Of a stretch of DNA of 64,000 bases, positions 10,991 through 23,795 are shown in pieces. Below the pieces are notes generated by a model. That model was not told the DNA's origin, did not search any database, and saw nothing but the letters and a program-made list of their open reading frames with translations. The position numbers were made by a program, and so were the translations under genes. Each line of letters begins with the position of its first letter. Position 1 is the stretch's first letter. Origin of the DNA: Cucumis sativus (lineage: Eukaryota; Streptophyta; Magnoliopsida; Cucurbitales; Cucurbitaceae); NCBI RefSeq assembly GCF_000004075.3, contig NC_026657.2, forward strand, positions 23,654,408 through 23,718,407, in the 5' to 3' direction.

Positions 10991-13450
10991 TGATTGTTAG
11001 CCAACTCCTATGAAAACCTGCCAAACACATGTATATTTTTATTTTAAGGAGTTTTAAGGAAAATTGTTTAAATAAAAATATTTTTTTCTTAAATCATTCC
11101 AAATAGATCCATAAGGTTGGATATCTATATTACACCTAATTTTAAAGTATTTATAATTGGAAAAATTATTTTTATTAGAAAGAAAAAACTAAAAATATTT
11201 ACTAAATATAGTAAAATTTCAGATTCTATTAACAATTGTCACTCATAATCTTCTATCAATTTCTATCAATGTCACTAGAAATCTATTAGATTAATTTTTG
11301 GGGTTTCTTAAAAAATATAACAAAGTGACAAAATATTTACACTATATTGAACAATTTCGAAAACGAAAAAAGCCCACAGGCTCACGATAGAAAATACCAA
11401 AAATGTCCCGCAATTAATTGGCATCCAACGCGCCTAATATATTTGGAAAATGATCATTTAGATTTGGCTAATTTTTCCTACACGATTCTTTGTACATGAT
11501 AGTTGAGATTTGATCGTTTAAATTTGGGTAGCCAAATCTCAATGATTCTTTTCAAGATTCTTTGGTACATGATCGTTTACATTTGACACGTAATCGTTTA
11601 ACTTTGGATATTCTTTTCAAGATTCTTTGGTACACAATACTATTTTTGGTACACCCTCGTTTACATTTGGCAATCCAATATCCCAAAGATTTTTTCATTA
11701 TCTTTTACAAATGAGAGAAAAAGACGAAAAAAAGGAGATTGTCGTGAATATTTAAAATGCTCCTCCCTATAATAACTTAGATTTTCTAACGGTTCAAAGT
11801 TTAGAATAACTAAAATAAAAATGTATAATATTTTTTATATTAGTTTTATCTGTTACATGCTACACAAATCATAATATATTTTAAAAATTTTAAACAAAAC
11901 TTGTTTGGAGTGATTTTAAAATACCCTGTCATTTTAAAAATGATTTAAAATTGCTATTCAAAACCAATTTTTGAATAATTTTTCCTATTTTAAAAAATAA
12001 CATGTTTAGCAAATTCTATCTTAGTAATATAATTTAAAATTTTGTTATAGTTTGTAAATATTTTAATTTATTTTGTTATTTAAAAAAATATTCCTCCAAA
12101 TATGTATTAAACTAATTTTGAATCCAAAATGATTTTGAATGAAGGGGCAAGATGAGTTCTAACCAATTCATTCATGAAAGTCACTTCCAGCGGATGGAAA
12201 GGAAAATAGATGGCAAAATATTGACGAAAATTGTAGAATTGATTGAGAAATATATAATCAAATGGTGAAGGGGAGAATTTTCATTTGACTTGCGTCCAAC
12301 TTCCAATTCTCCATCTTTGAATTGTAACCATTTCTTTGTTCAAATTGTAATATGTATTTTTATTCTAAAAAATGAAAAGTCTCTTATTTAATATAAAACC
12401 CAGTTGAATCATACAATCTTAATTTAAAATCCGATGACACAAAAATGGAAATTATTAATCGAGTTGTATCAGACTCTCCTAGGTGAGCTGTCATTTGGAT
12501 GGTTGATTGATTACCCAATAACACGACGTCGTCTCAATTTATAGATGTCCTGAATGTGACGTGGCGAATTTATATTAGAGTTGATAAGTCGGTTCCACGA
12601 TTGCAAAGAACGTGAGAAACATGTGATTGCTTCTCTTTTGCGGCCATATATCATTTCATTTCCTATCTGGCAAAGAAATGGAATAGATCTCCCACAACTC
12701 CTTTACAGAAATAATGATATAAATAAAAATAAAATGGTAAATTGTTCATTTATTCATTTATTATGTCTTTAGGTTAAACTCCCTATGTGGTCTCTATACA
12801 AATTATTCCCTTTTTATCTTTTATTTTAAAATAAATAAAGCATCCAAACACTATTTTAACTTTGTTTTCTTGTTATCTTTACTTTCTTTTCAAAAATATA
12901 AAAACTTAAAACAATAGTTTTGAAGCTCTTCATTCTGATTTCTTCGAGTTTATTAAAAATTCCACCGCTTAGTTAAATTTTTTAAAACTTTCAATAGTAT
13001 TTTTATATTAAGAAAACTAACAAATGGATGGAAGACTTTTTAATCTAACAACTCTTTTCTTTCCTCTCACACTTTTATGTTTGACGATCTTAATTGGATT
13101 CTGACGCTTCTACGACCAAATATTATTTAATATATATTGTAATCTAATACTTTAAAATTAATATTAAAATACAAAAATAGAGAATTTGACCATTTAATAA
13201 TTTTTTTAAGTTATCAAAAAAATTTATAAATGTAGTTTTAAATACAACAATTAAATTCAAAATAAATATAAAACAATCTAACCTCTAAATGTATTGTGTT
13301 GGTGTGTACTATTGAATTTGGTGAATTTTGCTATATTTAAAAATAAATAAAAATATTTCTAATATATATATATTTTGTTTTGTTTGAAAAAGCAAAAACT
13401 CAGTAAGTAATATTTAAAATAAAATAGATAGAGTTAGAATAATTAAAGTA
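10991..13450. other. AT-rich intergenic DNA with a short local repeat
   Basis: No gene recognised. Near 11450-11690 the words GATCGTTTA, ATTTGG and TTTTCAAGATTCTTTGGTAC recur two to three times in a small degenerate repeat. The remainder is low-complexity A/T sequence upstream of the carboxylesterase gene. Confidence 0.5.
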
Positions 13451-13568
13451 AAATGATTTACGTTGTTTTGTTTTTGAAGGAAAATGAAATAAACTCGGTT
13501 TGGATTTGGGGGTATAGTTCCATTCGAATAGCCATCACGGACCCAGAACACAACACAACACAACATCC

Positions 13569-13602
13569 CTCTTCTTCTTCCTCCTCTTCTTCTTCCCCCT
13601 TC
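13569..13602 (+). repeat. TCT/TCC microsatellite in the carboxylesterase leader
   Basis: An imperfect pyrimidine tract of TCT and TCC triplets about 290 bp upstream of the ATG. CT-rich tracts are common in plant 5' leaders; a regulatory role here is inference only. Confidence 0.6.
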
Positions 13603-13886
13603 CCTCTTCCTCTCTTCAATTCCAAATCGCCATTGAAGCGTTACAGACAGATCTCAAGAGCAATTTCCCATTTCGACAACACCTAATTCACTTGATCTAC
13701 CTACAGCAAAAAGAAACCACCCCAACCCCATTTCCATTTTCATCCATGCTTCCGTCTCTCTCATCTCCTTCCGATTCCACTCTGCGATTTCTGCTCTAAA
13801 TCCCTTCAATTTTGAGTGAGGGAGAGAGATAGAGAGGGGAGGAAAGTATAGAGAGCGTGACGGATTGAGAACATAAACCCATAGAA

Positions 13887-16800
13887 ATGCCAAGCGTGGC
13901 TGTCAAGCTTTACAGCGTCTTCTTCAAGTTCCTCTTGAAGCATCGTTTGCAGAATCTGATCCAAGCTCCACTTGACGAATCCAGCCCTTTTGGCGTCACA
14001 TCTCGTCCTGAAGAAACCGTTGCTTCTGCTAATCCTTTGTTCACCGACGGCGTCGCTACCAAAGATATCCACATCGATCCCTTTACATCTCTTAGCATTC
14101 GGATCTTCCTCCCTGAATCTGCTCTTACTCCTCCTGAATCTGACTCCAAACCCTCTTCCAAATCCTCCAAGCCTAAACCTAAACGCTCCAATCAAGATGC
14201 TCAACCCGATCTTGTTCATCATAATCGTAATAATTTACAGCAGTATCCTTCTCGTCGGAATAGCTATGGTCCTTCGGGAAATACCAGGGATGAACTGCGG
14301 GTGAGTAGAATTGGTGGTTACAGTAATGAAATGGAGGGGTTGAATTTGATTCCGGGTCCTGCCCCCGGTGGCGTTTACAGAGGGTACGCCCCGGTCACGG
14401 AGAATAGTCGGAGATTGCCGGTGATGTTGCAATTTCATGGTGGGGGGTGGGTTAGTGGGAGCAATGATTCCGCGGCTAATGATTTCTTTTGTCGGAGGAT
14501 TGCAAAATTGTGCGATGTTATTGTTGTTGCTGTCGGGTATCGGCTTGCACCCGAGAATCGATTTCCGGCTGCGTTTGAGGATGGATTGAAGGTGTTGAAT
14601 TGGTTGGGGAAGCAGGCCAATTTGGCCGAGTGCAGCAAGTCTATGGGAAATACAAAAGGCAATAGCAATGAGTTTAAGAAATCGGATAATCATAGGCATA
14701 TTGTTGACACATTTGGGGCCTCAATGGTGGAGCCTTGGTTGGCAGCCCATGGAGACCCAACAAGGTTATCTTTTTCATATCAACATTCTTCTTACTACAT
14801 TTTTTTTTTTTTTTTGAATCATTGGGTTAATTTGGTGATGACATTGCTTTCATTTTCTTGCTTCCTTTTGTGTTAACGAACATGGATACTTTTTGTTTTG
14901 GTTTGGATGAATCATTGGATTAGTTTGGTAGGTTTGTGTCTGTTTAGTCTTGTACTTCAATATTTTTCTAATAGGTCTCTGAATTTTTACTTCTGTATCT
15001 TATGGCTTATCTGGTTGTTACGTTATTTAAGCATTAGACGACGAGCTGATAATTGGCAGAGAGTATTAGGTGGTCTAGGTATTAAATTTCTGAATGAACT
15101 TCAGGGGATTATCTTAATCTTTTTAAAATATGAGATTCAATTGACACAATCTTGATTGTTCAGGACCATTTAGAAAAGAATTGAAATGTAGGTATGGGGT
15201 GCTAAACAGACCTTTTGATTTCTATATCATTAACAAGGACTTCCTATTTCTGGATCTTTGATTCCTGAAGTTTGGATTAGAAGCAAGGAACGAACTTCAG
15301 AAGTCTATGGTCTGATTTGCACAAAGGTTTTTGAAATGCACTGGATTGAAGATCACATCCATAATGATGGTATAGTCTTATATATGATCTCCAAAGACAT
15401 AAATATAGTTTGAGAAACTAGTCTAAAGTTAATGATTTGTAGCATAAGATGTTTTCAAATGATATGGAAATCAAAAGTTGGAAGCAACATCGTAAAGCTG
15501 TTTGGATTTGGGCTGCAATGTTGAAGTTGGCGTTTATATCAAAGAGAGTCTATAACTTGCTTTTTAAACTTGTTTACACCTTAGCCTATTTTACTAGGAT
15601 GGAAGAATGGATTTAACGAACTCACTAATTCATATGCTAGGTAGAAGATGTAGTTTGAAGTGATTTATCTTTCGCTATTATAGTTTATTGCTAGCTTTCT
15701 TGGAGTTAAATTTAAGGCATTGAAGTAGTCAGCACAAGATGCAAGCTTATACTTATAAGATCGATCATGGGCGTTGTTATAAAGTTATTTATTTATTAGT
15801 TCTTTGATACTAAATCTTCTTAATCTGTCATGATCCATCAATCGTCTGTCTAGTCTTTCGAATAAAATTCTAATGTAGATTGAGTGGGGCGCTGTATTTT
15901 GACGTATTTAAGTAGTCAATTAACTCATGGGTTGGCCTAGGGGTTAAAAAGGTGACAAAGTCTATAAATAACTCGGAGATCATGGGCTCAATCCAGGGAG
16001 GTCTCTTTTTAGGAATTAATTTTCCACGAGTTTCCTGGACACCCAAATATCATGGGTCGAATAGGTTGTCCCGTGAGATTAGTTGATGTGTGCGTAAGCT
16101 AGCCGGACACGCACCAGACATACAAAATAAGTAGTCATTTTTCTGTTCTGAACTGTTCTTTGTTGGATGTTAGTAGATTTTGCAACCTTTTCCTCTAAAT
16201 ATTTTCGGAAAGCATTGCATATATCCTGCTTGACTCGATGGCTTGGCTGAAGGGATGCCTCTTTTCGGATGAGATTCTATATGAACCAAATTGTAGTGAG
16301 TTTGTTAAAATGGCAAGAATTTCCATTTTTTCAGATTTTAAAAATTGTTTTCGCTTTCATCTTCTGAAAATGTTCATAGAGAATAGGAGGTAAATTTACA
16401 GGGGAGAGGGGTGTGCTACTGCCAGGTTTCATAACTCTCTTTGGGTGTCAGTATGCAAGAATTCTTTTTCTTTTTTCAAAAAAATACTTTTACCCTTTTT
16501 TATCATTACTCTCTATAGTTGGAGTCCTCTTTTTATAATTCTCTGGCATCTTTTTCTCTGCCTCTTTTTAGTGGACTTTCTTTCATTTGTATCATCTATC
16601 TGTATTCGTGCCTTTTCATGAAATCAATTCTTCCGGAGGGAAACTTGACCCCCCTTTCTCTTTTTCTTTTTGAGCAGATGTGTTCTTCTTGGGGTTAGCT
16701 GTGGAGCAAATGTAGCGGATTATGTGGCTCGAAAGGCTGTGGAGGCTGGTAAGCTCTTGGATCCTGTCAAGGTAGTTGCCCAGGTTCTCCTATATCCGTT

Positions 16801-17218
16801 TTTTGTTGGTAGTGCCCCCACTCATTCAGAGTTGAAGCTGGCAAATTCGTATTTTTACGACAAAGCTATGTGCCTTCTTGCTTGGAAACTTTTCCTACCC
16901 GAGGAAAACTTTAGTCTTGATCATCCAGCTGCAAATCCCCTTGTTTCCGGTAGAGAAGGCCCACCTCTAAAGCTCATGCCACCAACACTGACAGTTGTGG
17001 CGGAACTTGACTGGATGAGAGACCGAGCCATAGCTTATTCTGAAGAACTTCGAAAGGTAAATGTCGATGCACCTGTTCTCGACTACAAGGATGCAGTGCA
17101 CGAATTCGCAACCCTCGATATTCTTCTCAAGACACCTCAAGCTCAAGCTTGTGCAGAGGACATTGCCATCTGGGTCAAAAAATATATTTCACTACGAGGC
17201 CACGAGTTCTCCTATTGA
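13887..17218 (+). CDS. CXE11/CXE16-like carboxylesterase (alpha/beta hydrolase-3)
   Basis: Two exons, 13887-14764 and 16678-17218, join in phase to give 472 residues; the 1.9-kb intron has GT-AG ends. The protein belongs to the plant CXE family (hormone-sensitive-lipase-like fold that includes GID1). HGGGW (about residues 184-188) forms the oxyanion hole and GVSCGAN holds the nucleophile Ser of the GxSxG elbow. The acid is the Asp of ELDWMRD and the base the His of VHEFA, so the triad is complete. The start MPSVAVKLYSVFFKF and an internal Ser/Pro/Lys-rich linker (about 75-140) match the longer CXE11/CXE16 branch. The natural ester substrate is unknown. A CT-rich leader (13569-13602) precedes the gene, and a tRNA-derived SINE sits in the intron. 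It converges on the RING gene. Confidence 0.9.
15917..16125 (+). mobile_element. tRNA-derived SINE in the carboxylesterase intron
   Basis: TGGCCTAGGGG at 15933 fits the plant SINE A box (TRGCNNAGNGG). GGGCTCAATCC at 15984 fits the B box, about 50 bp further on. The body that follows (GGAATTAATTTTCCACGAG, then GACACCCAAAT, GTCCCGTGAGATTAG, GCGTAAGCTAGCCGGACAC) is shared with a decayed copy at 53175-53345. It has no coding capacity and is in the sense orientation to the host gene. Exact ends and target duplication were not resolved. Confidence 0.7.
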
Positions 17219-17684
17219 TGGTATATTCTGAAGTAGCCAAGACATAACCGAGTTGAGGTAGTGTCACGGTTGGAGATCATGCCATGTATGTAGAATGAGG
17301 GAGTGTAACATTTTTTCGTAGGCGTTAAATCAAAGTTTTTCCTCCTTCCATTTTGATCTTTTGTAAGATAGGGAACTTGCCTGAGATTAGGAGGCTACAA
17401 ATATCATTGGCCTTGTAAAAATGCTTCGAATTCTCTATCGAAAGCCAACAACGAGACTGAACCTTTTCTTTCCAATTTTTTATCACGATTTGTGTACATT
17501 TTTTCCCAGTTATGAGTTCTCTCTTTCTCTCACTTCCGGTTCAAGTTTGTAATAGCAAAAGTTCTATTTTTATGCTTCAAAGCTTAATTGTTCGTCCAAG
17601 ATTCAAGAACAATCGGCATTAGATTAGCATTAGATTATTAGAAGTTCAAGACATTCGAAAGTTAGTCGAAGAAAAAGTACAAGA

Positions 17685-20199
17685 TTACAAATTCTGGTGG
17701 CCACTAATGCGAAGGTTAATGGCTGCCCTAGAAGCAATTGCTCTTATATTAGCTCTAGTCAAGGACAACGAGCTTCTGGTATGCACTTGAGTGGTGTCTC
17801 TAAAAGCCTCCAAAAACTCTTCCCTTTGTAGCCTCAGCGCTAAAGCAGCATCCTGATCTTGGTCTGGCGTACCTCTCCTACTACTTCTTACATCTACACC
17901 TCGAGTCGCCATCCTCATTGGTCGAATACTTCGACGGTGCATTCTGGACTGGACTCTGCTTTCAGCATTTGAAGACACAGCTCGTTGTGTCACCCTGCTG
18001 TCCCATTCACCATTCTCCTCCTGAACTGTTATTTCCCCTCTTCTTCTTGTACTAGCATGCCTACTCGACGTGCCAATTGGTCTTGTATCATAGTTCTGCA
18101 GACTACTATAGAATGCCTTTTCTGGGTCTTGAATCTTCTTTTCACGGCTATTACACTCTTTTGCTTCCTTCCTTGCTTCAACCTCTTTGGGAAAGAGAAG
18201 CTGTATTGTGTTCCAAAGAACTGTATTGACAGTGCAAGATCTCCCATTGCTGCACATTTAAGATCAACAAGAGAGATATAAGCACTAAATGTTTGAAAAT
18301 GAAATGATCCCAACTGATTTGGTTCATGGAACTTTTGGAGTTGCAAATTCAACCTTATTAGTTGTCTGCATTTAGGGCACCTTTTTCCACATTTGTCAGC
18401 TGCAGATCTTAGACATTTCTTGCAGAAACTACAAAAAGTGTGAAAAACAAAAGTTCAGCTTCAGAACTTTAGTCTCCAAATTTTCATACTGGTGTAAGTT
18501 TGCAGGATGGATCAATGAACTTTTAAAAATGTCAATAAGTCCTTGAAGTTTCCATTTTGGGTTTATTATTGACATTTTCGCTATTGTTGAAAACTAACAT
18601 GTTTGTTAATATCAGCCATAAACTGGTAAACTTTTAATTTTGTATCTAGTAGTTTAGTATGTGTGTGAATTTTATCAAAATATTGAATATGTCACAAAAA
18701 TATCAATTTTATGTGTATTGACATTTTAAATTTCTATTGACTGGTCAAGAAATGGAAATTATGTAATAATTAATGAAAAATCAACTAAAATAATTTTGCT
18801 GCATAATTTAGGAATTAAAACAAACTCAAAATTCCAAAACGTGCAAGAACAAGAAGTCAGTTTTGGGCTTACCTGTGTCCACAAGGTGTGGTACTAGGTT
18901 CGAAGCAAATTTCCAAACAAATCTGTGAAAAGAATTAGGGGGAAAAAGGAGACAGTTAAGAATGAAAGAGAAGTGTACAAAAAGATGTCTCAAGCTTGTA
19001 AGTGGAGAGAATATCCTTACAGCACAAGAAAGCTCTTCTCTGAGCTTATCCATGCATGGGAGAGTTGAAGATGTTAAAGAAGAAGCGTCAGCTTTCTGTT
19101 CAACCATTGAATCACTCTTCTTTGCCTCAGCTTCTGCAGATTTTGGCTCTTGTTTTGGACCATCATCTGTTCATGTCATTTGAAACAACTCTGTTCATAT
19201 CTTCTCTATAAATTTTGAAAATGGGCACAATTCTGAAACTCTAGCCAGCCATCCATCATCCATCAAAAGAAAACTAAGTTTATAAATACTGTTTAACCCT
19301 TGTTTTTCTTGTTACCTACTTTTAAGAGCAATTTGAAAGCTAGGACTCTATGTAGTAACAATTTGATTTTTTATGAGAATTACTGTAGGTCAATGTTTCA
19401 AAAATTAAAAATCAAATGGTTACCTAGAATTTGATTAAGAATTCACATATGTGGTTAATAACAGGTGAAAATTCTTACACTGAAGTCTTAAAAAAACATG
19501 TATAATTTCTAAAAAACAAAATAGACTAAATCAATACCAAATAGGACCTAAAATACTCGTTTTGTTATTAGAGTCTGATTGTGAATTCAAATGTTTCTAT
19601 GCATGAACCTTTAATGAAATGACAAGAAAGGAAACCATCCATAACAAAATTTGTAAACATTTGTCGGGTAAGGAAAGGAATTAATTAGGGCTAAAAGGAA
19701 ATCCAAATGCTCAGAGCACTGGAGAGAAGAATTCACACCTTTCACAGTGGGTTCTGTCTCATCGAGGTCAAGAACAGCCACCGGAATCGAAATTATGCTC
19801 GTCAAAGTCCTCCGTTTCCTAAAAACAAAAAACCAAGAAATCAACACCACTTTCCAACAAATCGATCCCAATTGGAACAAGAAACTCTCGGATCCGCTCA
19901 TATATCTCCACGATTCACATCAAAAACAAGAGAAGAAACACAATCAATATATATATATATATTTACCTTCTTGAACCAGATGCAGGACTCTTGCGCTGGA
20001 GAACAGATCGTTTCTTCTGCTGAAACTCTCTTTCCGGCGTGTCGTCAACCACGAGGCTCGCGATTAGAAGAGCCTCTTCATCCCAGCCGGCCATGGCGGC
20101 CGCCGATTTGAATCTAGGGCTAAGAAAACTGTCCGCGTCATTTGCAATTCCAAGTGGTTTCGATTCTGAAGCGCTTGCTGTGGATCCTTCTGACACCAT
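17685..20199 (-). CDS. RING-finger (C3HC4) E3 ubiquitin ligase, six exons
   Basis: Exons in coding order are 19967-20199, 19739-19818, 19021-19166, 18873-18922, 18354-18428 and 17685-18249. All have GT-AG introns and keep one frame (382 residues). A single C3HC4 RING spans about residues 152-193. It starts at CAIC, has CGHSFCKKC in the middle and ends CPKC, so all eight zinc ligands are present. This predicts E2 binding and ubiquitin transfer. The N-terminus carries WDEEALLIASLVVDD. After the RING comes NTVLWNTIQLLFPKEVE, then a basic Arg/Ser-rich tail with QDQDAALALRLQREE, which resembles a ubiquitin-interacting helix. No membrane segment is seen. The specific subfamily and substrate are not recognised. 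Confidence 0.88.
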
Positions 20200-20289
20200 T
20201 TCTAGATCGGATTTGAATCGGTGAAGAAGATCATCAAAAAGAGAGAAAATAGCTTTCTTTGTTGAACAATGTTAGGAAGAACCCGGAGA

Positions 20290-22390
20290 GAGGGATTAGT
20301 TCAAAATGATGAACTCTCTAACGGTCGGATTTTTTTTCGTATTTGAATACGATTCGGGTCGTCTTTCGTTTCTTTTTCTTCAACGGCTACATTTCGGACA
20401 GATTAATTATTATTATTATTGAAAAAATATATTTTTGATGTCCACTTTTCATTCAGTTTTGGTCTATACTTTTCAAATTAAAAAAATTATATTACATGAC
20501 AATTTTAATTTAAATATTTGCAAAGTTCTCACATACTTTCTCTACCGTCGTATTTTCACTTCATATATACACTTAATAAATCTAATATATGAAAATGACA
20601 ACTTTTTAAAGTTTTTTATTTAATCACAATTAATTAAATATATTTAATGAAAGTTTTTTTAAAAAATAAATTTGAAATAATTAGTGAGTTATTATAATCG
20701 TCAGTTATTGTGGTTGGGTTATAATAATTTATGATGGATATAGATTGTTTTAGTTGGGTGTAATAGCATATGTTTCTAATTTATATTTTTACAACAAATA
20801 TATATTTTTCCTTTTTTAATCATTTAACAAAATTCAAAATAATTTATCATAAATCTAAATAATATATTATGTGTATATCAAATGTATTTCATGTGTATCA
20901 AGTGTCTATAAGTATCTATTAGAATAATATCATGTGTATTCACAGATGTATCAGAGTGGATATTGGTAGTGTATTAAGGGTAATTAGAAATATATTTTGA
21001 GTATATCAAGTACGTATTAGTGATGTATCAAGATATATTAGATGTATCAAGTCTATATGAATCTCGTGGGTTGGGTTTTTTTTTTCTTTTTTTTTGTCAA
21101 TTTTGAAAAAGTAAATAAATTTATACTATAAATCTAATTTTTTAAACTTAAATTGTAAAAAAGAAAAATCCTTCCAAAGATCAATTTGAAAATGTTAGTA
21201 ATGTTAAGTTTGAAGATTGATTTTTATTTTAATTTGGTGTTACTAATTTTTTTATTTTTGCCATTAAATTACTAAATTTAGTAAAATGTGTCCACTCTTT
21301 TACTCAATACTCTGTCTCACATGAGGAATACTTGCTATCTCCTTACACAAAGCAAGAGTTTGGTTGTTTTTAAAGCTTTCCCACTTATGAAATAAAACTT
21401 TCTCAACTTCAAACAAAAGTTATGACCAAAATTTGTTTTAAGAATATTTGATTAATATCCAACAACATGAAAATTCATCATCCATTTGAATTTAGTATCT
21501 AACTTTGTAATTTCCTTCTAAACTTCTTTTGACCGATTTAATTTCTCATATGAAAAATATAGTTTAATTCATATTTAACATTTTGGTTGAAATTTCAATG
21601 TTATTTCTAATTGAGTCATCTCGATTATTTTGTGTTAAACCATAGTTTGTAAGGTTTGCAAAATTGCTTGATAATCTGCCTTAAAGTGATATTTGGTATA
21701 ATATATTAATTTGCAAAGCTATCTGTAATTCTTATAAATTACTTATTTTAAGATGTAAAAATCTAGAATGTGTTTAGAAACGATATGGTTGAAAGTAGTG
21801 ATTGTAGAAGAAGAAAAAAATTATACAATCATTCGTGATAGAGCTGCCAACAAGCTAAACACAAACATTGGAATATACATTTTTGAATTTTCATTGAAAG
21901 AAAAACCAAATTCAAATGCAATAATGAAGCAAACCCTAATTCATGTTTGGTCCAAAAACTGAAACAAAGGATGTTAGCTCCTCTCTGCCCACTTGGTGGG
22001 TTATGTTCATAAAGAGAGAGAAAATGGGTTGTATCTTATTCTGAGAGAAAGAGATAGAGAGAGAGATGGGGAGGGTTGCCTGGTTGGCTTCCATTTTCAG
22101 AAACCATTATGAATGTTGAAGGATGTGCGTAGAATTTGGATTGCCAAATGGGGTTTCCTCTCAGAATCATATCGTTTTTTAGTGACCCTTATTGTCTGCT
22201 TGCTGCTTACTCCAATGGTGATTCTCTCAGGACCCTTTTTTATTTATATATATGTTTTTATTTCCTCTGTTTCTCTCCCTTCTATGCAATTTTAACTTCA
22301 TTATTATGTAATACCTAATATTCCACTTGCATTCAAAAATCCTTTTGTGAACTCATGTGTTTTTTAACATCAAATTTTCATTATAGGAAG
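20290..22390. other. AT-rich intergenic DNA, possible MITE scrap
   Basis: No gene recognised. Near 20685-20760 the words GAGTTATTATAATCG, TTGGGTTATAATAATT and AGATTGTTTTAGTTGGGTG resemble the interior of the MITE at 55196-55557, so a decayed relative may lie here. Near 20870-21050 GTGTATCAA-type words recur. A GA-rich tract lies near 22025-22065. Confidence 0.4.
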
Positions 22391-22399
22391 ATGGACTTT

Positions 22400-23360
22400 T
22401 TACCAGTTAAATTCTTGCTTGGAACTCCGAGGAACTTTTGATGAAATGAATGGTGAAACCCCCAGTGACCTCTGAGTAAAATTCTTGGAATGATGGAGTT
22501 TGATTGTTGGAAATTTGAGGATTTATTTTGCTCATATAATGAATGATGAAATGCCCAAGTGAATTCTAGTGTTGTACGTGCTCAAAATTGCATCAGTAAT
22601 CAAATTTCTTATTTGTAATGATGAACTCTTTTGGTAAATTTATGCTTGGAATGTGAAGAATTTTTACTTATATATTGAATAAGACCCAAATGAATTTGAG
22701 TATCTTCATTCCCCAAAGTTGCATCAGCAATCAAATTTCTTGTTAGAGAGATCCATTTCCTATAAAATTCATGCTTGGAAATCTTGCAGGACTTCTACAC
22801 ATAATGGATCAGTCACATAATCTGAAAGTGATTTCTAGGTCCCGTTTGAATTTTCTTTCTGTTTTCATTTTTAGATTTTGTAAATTAACCTTATAACTTC
22901 TTTGTTTTGGTCTCTGTTTCTAACCATATTTGCAAAACTCAACCCAAAAAAATAAATTTAAAAATTAAAATTCTTGTTTTTCTTTTTCTTTTTGAGATTT
23001 AGACAAGAATTCAATCTTTTATTTGAGAAATATGAAAACCATTGTAAAGTAATTGTCAAGGAACAAACACACTTTTTTTTTCTAAAAAACAAAAAAAAAC
23101 TATTATCAAACTAGACATAAGTGTTTTTCTAAAAAATGAGAAAATATTGCATCAGTAATCACATTTTTTTCTTGGAGGGGTGAAATTTCCTGAAAATCAA
23201 AGCTTAGAAATCTAAGAAACTCCATGCGAAATGACTGCTGAAAATACCCCTACCGAAGTCAATTGTTTTTTCCTCAAAATCGTAGCAGTAACCAAATTGT
23301 CAGTTGGAAACCTAAGGAACTTTTGAATCCAATGAATAGGTAGCAATGTCATTGACTCTT
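22400..23360. repeat. Degenerate long-unit repeat upstream of the MYB gene
   Basis: The block GCATCAGTAATCAAATTTC and close variants recur near 22590, 22720 and 23145, with a more diverged one near 23285. Each is followed or preceded by TGCTTGGAA-type words and AGGAACTT(C/T)T. The spacing is irregular (about 130-420 bp), suggesting an old duplicated unit disrupted by indels. It ends about 440 bp upstream of the MYB start codon. Confidence 0.45.
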
Positions 23361-23795
23361 ATAAAAATGGAATGATGCAAGAAAAAATAAAAATTCTCCC
23401 CTTTTGCATATAATAGTTAAAATTAAAGCCACTCAGGAGTTGTCTTCCAAAGACAAAAGTGGCCAGCCTTGAAGAGGAGGAAGGAATCTTTTTAAGATAT
23501 CTGTTTTGGATTGCTTCTTTAAACTAATATTAGAATAAGAGAAGTTTTTTGGGGTTTGGCTATTCAATAATCACACTGCTCCATGCCTTTCTTTTTCTTT
23601 TCTTTTCTTTGGACTTGAATGCTTTTCCCATTTCAATCATTTATCACCCTTTTACACAACATCCTTTTCTTTTTCTATATGTTTCAATGAACTGGCACCA
23701 TCTTTGCCAAAGCTCCTCACCTCCTTTTTAAGCATCACTTCCATGGGATTAGACTCATGCAAACTATTGCAGTTGTTTCCCATCGAGATCGAGAT

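Noticed and set aside
13806..14222. Open frames on the minus strand opposite carboxylesterase exon 1 (also 13910-14191 and 14235-14699)
   Set aside because: They are antisense shadows of a GC-richer coding exon, with no domain of their own.
22000..22300. A microRNA precursor near the GA-rich stretch
   Set aside because: I compared by memory with common plant miRNA families and found no match and no convincing foldback.
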